Notes: a model not told the origin generated them from the sequence alone. A stretch of DNA of 64,000 nt from Owenia fusiformis (GCA_903813345.2 CAIIXF020000003.1:1291621-1355620); one strand, 5' to 3'; counted from the stretch's first letter, positions 33,275 to 44,379 are shown. Numbers and translations are program-made.

Positions 33275-33754
33275 ATGCAACATATTGCGCCACTCGGTGT
33301 TACCCCTGGCCCTTGTGAATATCATACTGGTGACCTAAGGGGACATAAAATTGTTAATGTTCTTGGCGATGGAAATTGTCTGTCTCATGTCTTTAGCAAA
33401 TGCTTAACAGACAGTGAAAATAGTCATAGAGTGGTGAGGAAAAAAATTTTTTGTTATATGAAGACACATAGAGAATCATTTTCTCCTCTAGTTAGTGCTG
33501 GCATGGCATCAAAGGCTAATATACAACCCTACCCTTTCATCTTTCCCGTCTCTACTAACCTTTCAGCTTTTCATAATTTCCAACCTGTCTCTACAGCTTA
33601 TGGATTAATTCCCAACCCAAATGCCATGCTACACGGACAGGTGTCAGTAGCTTCTATGAATCCAATTCCCAGTTTTCCCATTCCCAATCAAATGCCCTAT
33701 CCAAATCAAGGACAAACACAGTTAGCAAAACTATCTCACATCCTTATTTCTTGA
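33275..33754 (+). pseudogene. OTU-type cysteine protease fragment
   Basis: The frame from 33275 includes HKIVNVLGDGNCLSHVFSK, then DSENSHRVVRKKIFCYMK. The DGNC motif with the catalytic Asp-Cys region and the helix pattern that follows are those of OTU deubiquitinases. The second catalytic region (His-Asn/Asp) is missing; instead the frame runs into a Pro/Asn-rich tail (FPIPNQMPYPNQGQTQ). OTU domains are common passengers in invertebrate transposons. With the SGNH piece just upstream, this is most simply one decayed element-encoded polyprotein. Confidence 0.65.
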
Positions 33755-34480
33755 TTTCCAGATTGATTCAATATATAATGTGGGTAGGAGATGTGGGATA
33801 TGTGGTAGCCACATCGCCTTATTTTAAAATCAGGACTAAATCTAAGCAGAGAACATTTAATAAATGATGCCATAAAAAATGATATACACATGAATAACAA
33901 TCAGGATGGAATTAAGAAAATGAGAGAAGTTGAAGAATTACAAGTTCTTTTATAAACTCTTTAGAAAGTGTGAAAAGATTTGAATTCACATTTTATATTT
34001 TGGATTAAAGTTCAACAATAAATCATATTCTAAAATAGCCATAGCCTTCTCCATGAGCCCAAAATCAGGTTGCACAATTATAATAACAAGAGAGCAAGCA
34101 TGAATAGGCTGCATATCTCCTGTTCTTTATCTCTAATACATTATGAATGGTTAGATATAGTCACAATAGACAGTAGAGGTGTCAAGGGTACCCGATTTTG
34201 TTCCGTTGGCTCTCAGGTCCAACGAACAAGAAATCAACATTTAGGTTCAGGTCTGGAACGAAAAACAAAAATTCCTCTCATTCTTCAATGGCAATGGAGA
34301 GGACAGGTTTACTTATAAACAGCTACAAAAGAGAAGATGCCATCAGGAAGAGAAAGTAAGATTGCAATAAACCTTAGTTTTAGTGCTGATTTTAGTGCTG
34401 ATTATCTCATATTATTCTAGGACCAGATAATAATTTAAGAATATATAATATAAGACTAGATACCTTTTCAATACTGTAAA
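33755..34480. other. No gene; one hAT-like terminus
   Basis: At 34171 the word TAGAGGTGTCAAGGGTACC resembles the end of the hAT-type element at 56020 (TAGAGGTGTCATGG). No matching right end is visible, so it is a solitary fragment. The rest is AT-rich and non-coding. Confidence 0.45.
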
Positions 34481-34487
34481 CACACAT

Positions 34488-34772
34488 ATGAAACATCATA
34501 TAGCAAATCACAGTACAAGGAAGACCTTTCCAAAGGGTCACAAAGACATAAAATCTCCTTTGGAAACGCTCAAGAAGATGCCAAAACCATTGATGGCCAT
34601 GACCATTCTACCCCCAGCATCCATATCCACACCATCAGAGTCCACACAATATTTCTCTTCTTTGTTTCCTTGGACCAATAGTACTATACCAATCACATGT
34701 CCTGAAAGGATTCTAGAATCTGATAAGGAAACTCTCCTGTATGAACATGATAATATGAGTCTCAGGGAGTAA
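34488..34772 (+). CDS. Doubtful 94-aa open frame
   Basis: The frame has Lys/Pro/Ser-rich composition (KSPLETLKKMPKPL, PPASISTPSESTQ, PERILESDKETLLYEH) and ends just before the possible start of the hAT-like fragment at 34773. It could be an upstream exon of that fragment, but no splice sites were assigned and no domain is known. Confidence 0.2.
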   Translation: MKHHIANHSTRKTFPKGHKDIKSPLETLKKMPKPLMAMTILPPASISTPSESTQYFSSLFPWTNSTIPITCPERILESDKETLLYEHDNMSLRE

Positions 34773-35205
34773 GAGGATGGATAGCTGCGGTCCTGGCCAG
34801 AAAATTAAAGACTGTTTAAAACGAAAGCTTGTTGAGTTAGCTTCTGAGTCGGAAACTAATATGACTGAACCAGCATCATCCAGTTGATCACCAGTTGATC
34901 ACCAGTCAACATGGACTCCCCAGGGTTCACAGCCAAATTTTCTACATATGTCCTCATATATATTGGTGGCGACATTGTAGTTGACAAGAGGGAGGTTGCC
35001 AACAAAAGTGTTACAATGGAGAAGGAGGGACTGAGGAGAGGACTGAATAATCTCACCTAAATATAATAATCTTTACACCTTTCCAAAGATGTATTTCAGG
35101 TCAGGACTGCTGAAATAAAGATGACATCACTAATGGTAGCACACAACATCTCACTTAGTATTGCTAATCACTTGAGAGCCAGTCAAGGAATGTTTTCCTG
35201 ATTGA
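34773..35205 (+). pseudogene. hAT/BED-type transposase-like fragment, copy 1
   Basis: An ATG at 34773 starts MDSCGPGQKIKDCLKRKLVE and runs to a stop near 34884. At 35097, after a pyrimidine tract and TTTCAG, an exon-like frame reads VRTAEIKMTSLMVAHNISLS, IANHLRASQGMFS, then a stop. The pattern xxAExxxxxLxAxHNxPxxxADHLxxLxxxMFPD is frequent in hAT-derived and ZBED-type proteins. The same exon occurs inverted at 46920-47010. Broken by stops; function lost. Confidence 0.5.
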
Positions 35206-35516
35206 AAAATTGCGAGACAGTATAATATGCTATACATATATGTAGGTCAGTATTACATAATCGTGAAATGAATGTAAAAGTTTATACACTCTATTCTACA
35301 CTGTATAGAAATAAAATAACTTACACTATAAGTAACTGTGAGCCAATCATTGCATAGAAAAAACTTTATGCACTGTTTATAAGATTCACTGAGACAAGTG
35401 GGTCAATACTTTGTGTACTTTATGTCCTCTCACACAATTACCTTCCCTTGCATAAAGTTGCTGTACAGTTATATGTAACTGAATATTGTATATTCATCAC
35501 AAACAACCTTAGCAAA

Positions 35517-35612
35517 ATGATGGTTCGACGAAATGGACGGTTCGCTAAAACCAATAAACCAGGCAATCCAGGCCAATTTGGAAAGAAACTAGATAGCGTA
35601 ATAGCGAATGAG
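35517..35612 (+). CDS. Candidate first coding exon, 34 residues
   Basis: AAAATGATGG at 35517 opens MMVRRNGRFAKTNKPGNPGQ, FGKKLDSVIANEDS and meets a strong donor GATA|GTAAGTG at about 35615. Basic Arg/Gly/Lys-rich N-termini of this form begin several large transposon-associated invertebrate proteins. Its exit phase (one base) does not join in frame to the start-codon-bearing exon at 38113; read through, it would stop in the exon at 39751. Treated as a separate, possibly element-derived exon. Confidence 0.4.
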
Positions 35613-35639
35613 GATAGTAAGTGAAATATATTTTGCAAA

Positions 35640-35900
35640 GGTCAGCTTGTAAACTACCGGGTAACCCTAAATGACCCTGTCGGATACCGGATTAACCTAT
35701 TATTTTACTGGAAACTCATGTCAATACGAATAGTACCTGGCACTATTCCATTCATATTTAAATGACTTGGTCATATAATACTGGGTTAATCAGGTAGCTG
35801 ACAGGCGTGAGTTGCATTCGCATATGTAAGGTTAGCTTGTATTCAATAATGCAAGAAACGCCTGTCGGCTACCGGATTAAACTACCTCTGGAGTCATCGG
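35640..35900. repeat. Imperfect inverted repeats around ACCGG/CGGTA
   Basis: CTGTCGGATACCGGATTAA (35678) is echoed by CTGTCGGCTACCGGATTAA (35863), with partly inverted counterparts GGGTTAATCAGGTAGCTGAC (35783). It may be a small MITE-like or satellite remnant. Confidence 0.4.
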
Positions 35901-35994
35901 GGTTTTAAAGCGGCGTGCAAAGCGTAATCAACTGATGTGAATTTCTGAAAATTGTGAATTATCGGAGAAGCTAAATGTCCTTTGTTCATGTCAC

Positions 35995-36432
35995 TAAAGC
36001 TACGTTCACACCAATGGCGCTTTGATGGCGCTTTAATGCGGCGTGCGAAGAGGCTTTGTACGTCGCATTAAAGTGCCATCAAAGCGCCATTGGTGTGAAC
36101 GTAGCTTAAAGGTTCGAAAATGTTATTACATTTACAATTACATTTTCCAGTTACTTTAAGCTTAGTTCACACCAACGGTGCTTTGATGGCGCTTTAATGC
36201 AATGTGCAAAGCCGCTTTGCACGCAGCTGTAAAGCGCCATCAAAGCGCCATTTATGTGAACTTACCATTAGTTAAGCTACGTTCACACCAATGGCGATTT
36301 GATGGCGCTTTAATGCGACGTGCAAAGCCGCTTCGCACGCCGCATTAAAGCGCCATAAAAGCGCTGTTGGTGTGAACGTAGCTAGCTCTCCCTTAAGCTA
36401 CATTCACACCAACTGCGCTTTCTAGGTGTACG
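35995..36432. repeat. Array of palindromic hairpin units (three and a part)
   Basis: Units at 35995-36109, 36156-36267 and 36272-36384 are each near-complete palindromes of about 112 bp: one arm reads AAGCTACGTTCACACCAATG then GCGCTTTGATGGCGCTTTAATGC (split here), and the other arm is its complement, ending TGGTGTGAACGTAGCTTA. A truncated fourth start lies at 36394. Each unit would fold into a stem of about 50 bp. They resemble self-complementary snapback MITEs. Not tRNA, no ORF. Confidence 0.9.
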
Positions 36433-36659
36433 TTTCATCGCAATCGTGTCAAAATATAAATTGTAAAAAGAACACAAAAAATCTTATACGGGCGCCATTT
36501 TTCTAAGGTTCACGTTTTGTAAACTTACGTGTTGTTTAATCTCTCTAGACTATCTCTCATCAATGGCTAATTGTAGCTTGGTTGAACAATGAAAGTATTA
36601 TTTATATAATAACAACGTTGATCGATGCTTGGGCGAATTTTAAGGTTTAAATCAAAAAG

Positions 36660-36835
36660 ACAGAGGTAGAAAGAGCCGTAGTCTTGTGGCAATTTCCTCA
36701 CCTCCTACGCGATGAACTGTGGTTCGATTCCCCGTCCATCCTCCGCACTGATTTTATTTATTTTTAACTCACTGATGTATCCCTTTAAAAGGGGTACAGG
36801 CTACAGTGAAGCCGTGAAGGGAGGACGTTTGTTTA
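36660..36835 (+). mobile_element. tRNA-derived SINE
   Basis: The head looks like a tRNA with RNA polymerase III promoter elements: an A-box-like TAGTCTTGTGG (36679) and a perfect B box GGTTCGATTCC (36721) 42 bases apart. It does not fold as a full tRNA. The body then runs through CACTGATTTTATTTATTTTT and CCTTTAAAAGGGGTACAGGC. The 3' border is uncertain. Confidence 0.6.
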
Positions 36836-38112
36836 TTTCAATATTTCTGATTCAGAATGTATACTAGATTTTACATACATGTTTATTCCAAGTGTTCTAC
36901 AATATATTGTATAAATTCATCAGGCAGTTTTCAGTGTATTATTGCAACTTCCATTTGCAACTTCACTGTAGCCCCTTGCCCCATATTTCTTTACACCCTC
37001 TCCAGCTCACGGCAATTGACTTGCTTATATTCACCACTTGCGTACATGTAGTTCATAGCAAGTGGTGACATCTAATTAATAGATGATAAATCGATTTTAT
37101 AAATGACTTGTGAAATGCCAAAAAATCTAAAGTCACTCTTTTGGGAGGCCCTCTATTGGATAAATTTGTATAGAATGTCAGAGAATATCTCGAAAATGTG
37201 ACACGATTTAAGAATGAATTATTTTCGAATGTTTCTTAAAAACATATTAAAAGGATTTTTCATGATATGCTCATGACATATCCCTGTACACTTTGTTTGT
37301 CTTTTTTCTCAATTCGACCCACGGAAATATGCAATATATCAAGTTAAAAAAGGTGGTACGAATCTTAAAAGCGACGTTGGGTGGTTCACTAGTAATTTTT
37401 ATATGAAAAATCTAGAAATATTACCCAAATTAAATTATGACTATTCAAAAGAAGACATTCAAATCTATATTATGTAAAAAAAAAATCAAATTTGTCCGAA
37501 GCAGGGATAACGCTCAATTAGAGTGACGAACTTCGTTCTCCAAACCGAGAATAGTCCTTTGCAGTCTTATCTCAGACGTAGGCCTACATTTATTTACCCG
37601 GTCAATATCAGAAGCATATCATTTGATCAAGTAAAAATAAGAGAGTTTTCAACTGTGTGTGGAGAACAATTGTGCATTGACTAGAATTAAATACATTCTA
37701 CTTTCAAAGGTGTTTCGGCAGACAATGGCCAACAAAAACAAATGAGAGGAAAATGTGGAATACCAATGTGCACTCTGCAATTTTAGTACTATAGTATAGT
37801 ATATACTATACTCATTAGCATGGCACATTGTTTTATTACACTTTCATTAGTAGGTATGGCCACCAACATACATGTGTGTGATTTTTGTTGGAAGTTTTAT
37901 ATGTGCCCACTTTGTATTACACTTTCTTATGAGAATTTGGCCAACTTTAAAATGGTAGCCATTTTTATGTGTGTCATTTTATGATTTTTGGTATTAATGA
38001 AAAAGTAGTAGAAGGATTTTGTAAAAATGACAGCCATGACTAATTGATTGGATTTGCTATATTTTTTGGCGTTGCTGTTATCTAGTTATTAAACATTTGT
38101 GTTTTGTCCTAG
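36836..38112. other. No gene seen
   Basis: AT-rich sequence with an imperfect local palindrome TATAGTATAGTATATACTATA at 37790 (written here at its 21-base core less one end). No exon with splice support. Confidence 0.45.
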
Positions 38113-38198
38113 CGAAACAACTACAATGGAAGACAAGGATATTGAGATCATTGAAATATCCTCCGACAGTCCGGTGGTGGAAAACAGACTTTCAGCAG
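38113..38198 (+). CDS. Small zinc-ribbon-like protein gene, exon with start codon
   Basis: Acceptor TGTCCTAG precedes 38113 and donor GCAG|GTATTA follows 38198. The ATG at 38126 has an excellent context (ACAATGGAA). It encodes MEDKDIEIIEISSDSPVVEN and RLSA, leaving one base. IEIIEISSDS is a textbook SUMO-interaction-like motif (hydrophobic core then Ser/acidic). The next exons at 39751 and 59507 match in phase (1 then 2), giving a 69-residue protein whose centre has CGSC, twelve residues, then CIEC followed by NEIWWY: a compact zinc-ribbon-like pair formed only after splicing. Family not recognised; nuclear role inferred. The weak point is the last intron of almost 20 kb, which contains a gap. 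Upstream 5' UTR exons are expected. Confidence 0.55.
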
Positions 38199-38849
38199 GT
38201 ATTAAAACATTTTATTTTATTATAATTAGTGATATATGGGGTGATCATAAAGTAAGATGAAAAAGGCTCTAACTATTGTAAATATTAAAAGAGATCGGGT
38301 AATCCCGGACAATCTGTAATGTCCCAATATGATTGCTCTAATCTTACATACCTTAGATATATTTTGAGACCAAATAATGAACAGGTTGAACGATATATCG
38401 AGAAAATCAACAGGACAACCAACTAAACCCAATCAGTCTAAAACAAGATACATTTTTTTTCTATTTATCTATATTTTCGATTTATCTATATTTTAAAACC
38501 ATAATAAGTAATAATAAATATCAAGTGCTAATATAAGAGTATGAAAAATATGTTGTTGTGGTTAAAAAGAAGAAAAAACACAATTACTACATGTTGGGAA
38601 GCTCAAATTCTTTTTCCATTTCTCTATGATGTAGGCCTACAAGTATTCAATTAAGCTATACATAACAGTGGCATAGTGATAAGTGACATCATAGGAATTT
38701 ATATCATGAACAAATATTTTATGTCATATCACATAATCAGATTTCCTGAGTCCGTCATCTGGCTTACAATAGTAAGAGCACTTTTCATTTTTAAATGTAC
38801 CACTTTAAAAAGTCTTGAAATCTGCCATAATTATTATCCTTCACCCTGA

Positions 38850-40360
38850 CTACAGGAAACCTTTTTTAATAACACATACATTTAGTTGTGGTAGTTGTGA
38901 AGAGTTTTGCTCATAAAAGGACCCCTGTCTAACTCCCATATAAATTCATAAAACTCTAAGGGATTTGGCTAAATTTGTAAAGATAAATCAAGGACTCATT
39001 ACTGTTTCAGAGTATTGAAAACAGTGGTTCTGCAACAGGACATAAAACCTTAATGGAGTCTTTAAAAAGGATATAAGTCAGGGAATGAGTCGAGATATCG
39101 ACTTAGAAAATATCGAAAATTGTATTGTGTGACATTGAATGGTACTTCTTGATAACTGAATTTGTTTTTATCTGGGTAATCAACAGATTATAGTTAGGCT
39201 ACTAAGCATCCAGTTTTGACACTTCAATTGTGTTGGGGAGCTGTATATATTTCAGTCAAATTCATGCTGAGCACAGCTTAATGATTTCGATTTTATAGTC
39301 TCTATACTTGATCAAGATGATGAACAGTCAAATTCAATCAAAATATCTGAACCATAAACATGTGCTCATTGTTAAAACTAAGGCTTTTTCAACAATATGG
39401 ATGTTAATCTATAGCACATTTAGGAGCTACCAGTATCGTGTACATGCACATGCACTTTTAAATAATAAAAGTTGTGTCCTACAATCTTTATTATAAATTG
39501 AGTTTATTCTGATCATTTACAATTGAATTACAATGCTGTTTACTTCTCTCAAACTTTTATTAGCACACATGGATGAGCTATTGTTATCGCCAATTTGTCT
39601 GTCCATCTGTCTGTTCACTTTTATAGCAGAAATAAGGTTTTGGTCATAACATGTCAATCATCGATTTGCTTGAATTTGTTCAAGAACCGAGTTTATAATG
39701 TACCCAAGGGACTTTTTTTTTTTTATAACAAGTGTTGTCCTTTGTTACAGAATCAGTAAGCAGTGATGAGTGCAACATCAAGCAGAGGTGTGGGTAAGTC
39801 GTATCAGAATATTTTTAGTGAGTATGAACAACTTTCTTACCCTTGAGCCACATGTGAATGTCAAGGGTAAACAGTTTATTTTGTGGATTCATTTAAAAAT
39901 TTTAGAGATGTTTCTATGGATGAAAGTTTAGAACTGATTAGTTTTTAGGCGGTCTGGGTAAATGTTAGGGTGGCCATTGGCCATTTTGGATGTTCCATCC
40001 CATAAACTGTATTCTATTCAAGGGTGCGATTCTGTTCACCCTGCGTCTTGTTCTATAGTTATATCACTTAAGAGTAGATAGCAAATATTTGTATCATTTT
40101 TTCGATTTGAGTTTCAGAAAATTCAAAATGGCTGCCTATGTGGAATTTGGCGATAATTTCCTGATTTCTTCAAAGTTAGCCAATATTATACTGAAATTGA
40201 AGGGAATTTATTTAGATAGTGAAAATATGTTTATTGGTGAATAATTTTACGCAGCAAAAAAAATTCAAGATGGCTACTGCTTTAAAAATGGTTGGTGATT
40301 TTTCCCAGAAACATACATTTCACATGTATTCATGTTTTTCAGCCTGACCCCCAGGAGTAA
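38850..40360 (+). repeat. Inverted segmental duplication, copy A
   Basis: About 1.51 kb matching the complement of 56939-58456 at high identity with small indels. Landmarks include TACAGGAAACCTTTTTTAAT at the start, GGTGTGGGTAAGTCGTATCA in the middle and CAGCCTGACCCCCAGGAGTA at the end. It contains the 43-bp exon 39751-39793 with both splice sites. The rest is intronic-looking, with opisthokont-style low-complexity and a 62-codon ORF present in both copies that is not protein-like. Confidence 0.92.
39751..39793 (+). CDS. Zinc-ribbon-like protein gene, middle exon
   Basis: Strong acceptor TTTGTTACAG and donor TGTGG|GTAAGT. The 43-base exon joins in phase to the previous exon and encodes ESVSSDECNIKQRC plus two bases of a Gly codon. 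Its terminal Cys becomes the first ligand of the CXXC pair completed in the next exon. An identical copy with intact splice sites lies inverted at 57506-57548. Confidence 0.55.
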
Positions 40361-40837
40361 TGTAAAGGGGGGGGGGGGTGTTTGAAAAACAGGAATTTTC
40401 ATTAATTATCCGAACAAATGAAGTTCTGTAGGGATATAGTGAAGCCCTCCATCTATCAGTCAGTCCGTCTGTCCGCAAGATAACTCGATCACTTGTTAAC
40501 AGATTTTCTTCATATTTGGTGGAAAGATGTATATTGGTGAATAGTTTTATGCAAAAAAAATCCTTTTCAAGATGGCCACTGCTTCCAAAATGGCGGGAGA
40601 TTTTTGCAAAAATCTTAAGTACTTTGAAAAGTACAATAGTTTTTAATAACTATTCGCTGCTTAGTTGATTTTTATATGTAAACTTTAAATACAAACAAAT
40701 ACAAACTGAAGTTAGACAAATTATCTTATTTATCTTATTTATTATCACCATCAACATTTTTACAACAAACATTTTGAGATTAAAGCAATCTTTATTTTCA
40801 AGAAGTTTTAAAGGTTTTAACGTTTTTTAAAGGTTCA
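40361..40837. other. No gene; diverged echo of the preceding duplication
   Basis: Phrases from 40210-40320 recur in diverged form at 40500-40610: ATATTGGTGAATAGTTTTAT, CAAGATGGCCACTGCTT, GGCGGGAGATTTTT. A G10 run is at 40370. Non-coding. Confidence 0.5.
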
Positions 40838-41700
40838 TCAATTCAAGGGCAAAATGGACACAAATCCATTGAATTTCTTAAAACATAGGTAACTGATTTG
40901 TTCTGAATAAATATTGTTGAAAAGTTCAAGAACATATCTTCCAGATTTGCTCTGAATAAGTATTCTGGTAGAATTCAAGATAAAGTTCAAGAATCGTTTA
41001 TGAATTGTTCTTGAAGTACAAAATAGCACTTACATTGAATTTGTTAAGAATTATAATTCAAGAACACAAGTTCAAGATTTGTTCTAAGTAAGTATTCTGG
41101 AATAGTTCAAGATTAAGTTCAAGAAGAATTCTTGAATAATTTTTGAAGTGCAAAATGGCACTAATTCATTGAATTTGTTAAGAATTAAAATTCAATAACA
41201 TATGTTCAAGATTTGTTCAGAATAAATATTCTGAAAGAGTTCAAGAATAGTTCTCGAATAATTCTTGAAGTGCAAAAAGGCACCAATTCATTGAATCTGT
41301 TCATTGAATTTGTTAAGAATTAAAGTTCAAGAACACAAGTTCAAGATTTATTCTGAACAAGTATTTTGGAAAGGTTCAATGTAAAGTTCGAGAATAATTC
41401 TTGAGGTGCAAAATGTATCTTTTTATTGAATTTGTTGAGAATTTAAATTCAAGAACACAATTTCAAGATTTGTTCTAAACAACTATTTATAGAACTTTTC
41501 CTGAACTATAGTTCAAGAATAATTGTTCACAAAATATTCAAGAACAAAAATTCTGCAGAAATTCAATGAATGAATTCAATGAATTAGTGCCATTTTGAAC
41601 TTCAAGAACTATTCATGAACTGTTCTTTGAACAGATAGTGAACAGTTCAGGAACTGCGTTCAAGAATTATCCAAGAATAGTTCAGGAACAGTTCAAGAAC
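40838..41700. repeat. Minisatellite of about 120-bp units rich in GTTCAAGAA
   Basis: Six to seven degenerate units share TTCATTGAATTTGTTAAGAATT, shortened, TTCAAGATTTGTTCTGAATA and AATTCTTGAAGTGCAAAATG. The core words TTCAAGAA/TTCTTGAA and GAACAGTTC are self-complementary, so each unit can form small hairpins; toward 41620-41705 the array ends in dense GTTCAGGAAC/CAAGAACAGTTC palindromes. Confidence 0.85.
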
Positions 41701-41767
41701 AGTTCCTGACATTTTCACAGGGGATGTTTACGTTTTCTCTGCCTACAATTTTAATTCATTGTTGTAG

Positions 41768-41899
41768 GCAAACAATGTTGAGATGCTGCTGGCAATCACA
41801 ACGAAGAAATGTGTTCATGCGCCGGGATCCAAGAAAATTTTTAAAGAACCATTACAATGGTCAGTCAGAGAGGTGTTCGACTCTACATGGGACCATTAA
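41768..41899 (+). CDS. Candidate exon, 43 codons
   Basis: After TTCATTGTTGTAG, a frame starting at 41768 reads ANNVEMLLAITTKKCVHAPG, SKKIFKEPLQWSVREVFDST, WDH, then a stop. Composition and hydrophobic spacing look protein-like. A second overlapping frame (MLRCCWQSQRRNVF and onward, to 41987) is also open and would fit the 2-base phase left by the exon at 39793, but it is Arg/Ser/Cys-rich and less natural. Either may be an alternative 3' exon of the plus-strand gene; neither is proven. Confidence 0.35.
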   Translation, partial: ANNVEMLLAITTKKCVHAPGSKKIFKEPLQWSVREVFDSTWDH

Positions 41900-42500
41900 T
41901 GAAAAATGGACTTCTAGACTGGATTTAATCCATCTCACATCATCTTTTATGAGTACTAGTATGTTTTTAGCAGTCATTCACTTTTGATCAACACTTTGTA
42001 AGCCCAGTACCCTCGCTTGACCACTGAATTACATAGATTTGAATTAAGTTCCAGCCTGGCATGTTGGTGTGGAAAAAAACAGCAAAAATTTGGCTAAAGT
42101 TTTGAGAGTTAATCCAGGTAAATTGGCAGAAGAAAATATGTGGGTCATTTACATCAATTTATTTTCTAAAAAGAATGACACACTATGTATTTCATTCTTG
42201 TCAGTTTGTTAAGTATTGGGATACGGGATAATCAAGAGGTTAAGCAACACTACTTTTTACAACGTAAAAATTTCCAGGGAAGATGCAACACATTTGCTGA
42301 GTAAGAACTTACAAAATATTGTGTCCATCAAAAATTCCAGGTTGAAAAATTTGCTTAAAAACTGATGATTAGTTTGGCTGTCAACCATCTTCAACTCGAC
42401 ATGACATAATGAGATGGTTATGGTGACATATATCACTTACCTGCAATTAAGCATGGCAACCTTTATGAAAAAAAAGAAAGAAGCAATGGTGAAAGAAGCA

Positions 42501-43000
42501 NNNNNNNNNNNNNNNNNNNNNNNNNNNNNNNNNNNNNNNNNNNNNNNNNNNNNNNNNNNNNNNNNNNNNNNNNNNNNNNNNNNNNNNNNNNNNNNNNNNN
42601 NNNNNNNNNNNNNNNNNNNNNNNNNNNNNNNNNNNNNNNNNNNNNNNNNNNNNNNNNNNNNNNNNNNNNNNNNNNNNNNNNNNNNNNNNNNNNNNNNNNN
42701 NNNNNNNNNNNNNNNNNNNNNNNNNNNNNNNNNNNNNNNNNNNNNNNNNNNNNNNNNNNNNNNNNNNNNNNNNNNNNNNNNNNNNNNNNNNNNNNNNNNN
42801 NNNNNNNNNNNNNNNNNNNNNNNNNNNNNNNNNNNNNNNNNNNNNNNNNNNNNNNNNNNNNNNNNNNNNNNNNNNNNNNNNNNNNNNNNNNNNNNNNNNN
42901 NNNNNNNNNNNNNNNNNNNNNNNNNNNNNNNNNNNNNNNNNNNNNNNNNNNNNNNNNNNNNNNNNNNNNNNNNNNNNNNNNNNNNNNNNNNNNNNNNNNN
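42501..43000. other. Assembly gap (500 N)
   Basis: Exactly 500 unknown bases, interrupting the gene fragment that continues at 43001 on the minus strand. Confidence 0.99.
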
Positions 43001-44379
43001 TCAGAGGTGCAGTGTGGAATTCTACCATAAAATCGTCAAAGGCAGACGGAAGATGTTCAAAATAGTAGTCGAACAAAGCCTGTACATTGTCTACACTGGG
43101 AACTGCATTTGGGTCATAAATCCCCCCCCCCTGCTCTGAATAACTTCGACCTCACACCTGAAAGAAGTTTTGAAATGATTAACTTGCTTTGAACAGTCGT
43201 TACAAGTTTTGTTTCGGTGGTAAAAAGTTATATATTTTAAAGTAAGATTGGTCTACATACCTGGTCCTGATGCAGTATTGCTCGTCAGCAAGGAGGGTGA
43301 CAGCCGATCTGGGCGACATCAGTTGCCGTCTTGCTGCCTCGACAGAACGTGCTGGACAAGCCTCTTCGGATAAAAGGCTAACGGTGGTAATTGGACATTG
43401 AGGGGCGCCGATCTTCCTGTCCTCTGCGTTGAGGCCCTGACAAGTGACTGGGTAATAACCATGGCAATGTGAAAACTCTTCTCCCCAGAGTCATTGATCT
43501 TCTCTCGCCAGGTTCAGCATTTCCAATATGTGTATGTTGTTCTTGGTTGTGAACGTCTGGAGTGTTTTTATGCCGAAAGCAGTATAAACATTCGCCATAT
43601 ATCGTGAGTTTTCCAACCGTTGGTGATATCCCGAGGAAAGCCTAAGATGACATTTGGGTCATTAGCGTGAAACTCTGTGGCTAGCTGAACGCCCATAACG
43701 CCTACGCTGTCCAAATTTAGTCCATAAATAATTCTAGCTCCAGTGCTCTATGGTGTTGCCTTGCCCCCCATTTCTCGAACTAAGAAGTAGATCTTGTCCT
43801 CTGAGTTGGCATTCTGAACTTGCAAGGAGGCCGATAGAGCATCAAAACTGGATTCAAAAAGTTTGATCTGAAATGGAAAGCATAAATTAAGACTTGTCTA
43901 TTTATTAATCATAAGAGATTAACGTTTTCGCGATATTCGGTAAGTGATATGCTATTATTATTACCTGGCTCCGTGACTTCGCCGGGAGGCCCATTAGGAT
44001 AGAGTAGTTGAAGGTAACAGTTGGATCATTGGTGTTGTTTTCTCGGATATGATTGATGGCAGTTATAATTCGTCCCAAAAACTGTTCATGTTGAAGTCTC
44101 AAGGTGTTAGTAATAAGACTCACAGTCCACATCCCCGTATAGCCGATGGTGAAAGTATACAGAGGTTTGAAGCCCATAACCTGGTCCATAGAAGGGTAGT
44201 TGCGAAAGAGATTGCCGAGTGGCGTAGCACGTCGATAAGATGTTAGTAAATTGACATTTCCAGTAAGAATGGATAACGGGCCTACAGCCCAAAAACCGTC
44301 AACGTCATTTGTTGCATTGAAACTGTCAGCGTTGTTTGTTGCATTAGCCATTGTCGCTTGTGTGATTGTTGCTATAAAA
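43001..44379 (-). pseudogene. Multi-exon extracellular-type gene, broken
   Basis: Three minus-strand exons with proper splice signals. Exon 44379-43965 (TTTCTCTTTCAG before, AGCCAG|GTAATA after) encodes an Asn/Thr-rich stretch then GFKPLYTFTIGYTGMW and LRLQHEQFLGRIITAI. Exon 43867-43261 encodes KLFESSFDALSASLQV, GLNLDSVGVMGVQLA, IHILEMLNLARED, and a Cys-bearing part CHGYYPVTCQGLNAED, APQCPITTVSLLSEEACPA; it holds two stops and one frame slip. Exon 43157 onward encodes FDYYFEHLPSAFDDFMVEF and enters the gap; a G10 run there costs the frame one base. Several N-x-T/S sites and Cys residues suggest a secreted or membrane ectodomain. Family not recognised. Introns are retained, so it is not a processed copy; some breaks could be sequencing errors. 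Confidence 0.6.

Noticed and set aside
36660-36760. True tRNA gene
   Set aside because: A and B boxes are present, but acceptor and anticodon stems do not form and a non-tRNA body follows, so a SINE fits better.
35517-38198. Joining the 35517 exon to the 38113 exon as one gene
   Set aside because: The phase does not match; the join would read out of frame and stop in the next exon.
39308-39496. 62-aa ORF conserved in both inverted duplicate copies (also 57808-57996)
   Set aside because: Conservation is explained by the recent duplication of the DNA; the sequence is not protein-like.
42414-43139. ORFs of 209-241 codons around 42.7 kb
   Set aside because: They span the second N gap. Only the minus-strand end (43001-43157) is accepted as a real exon piece.
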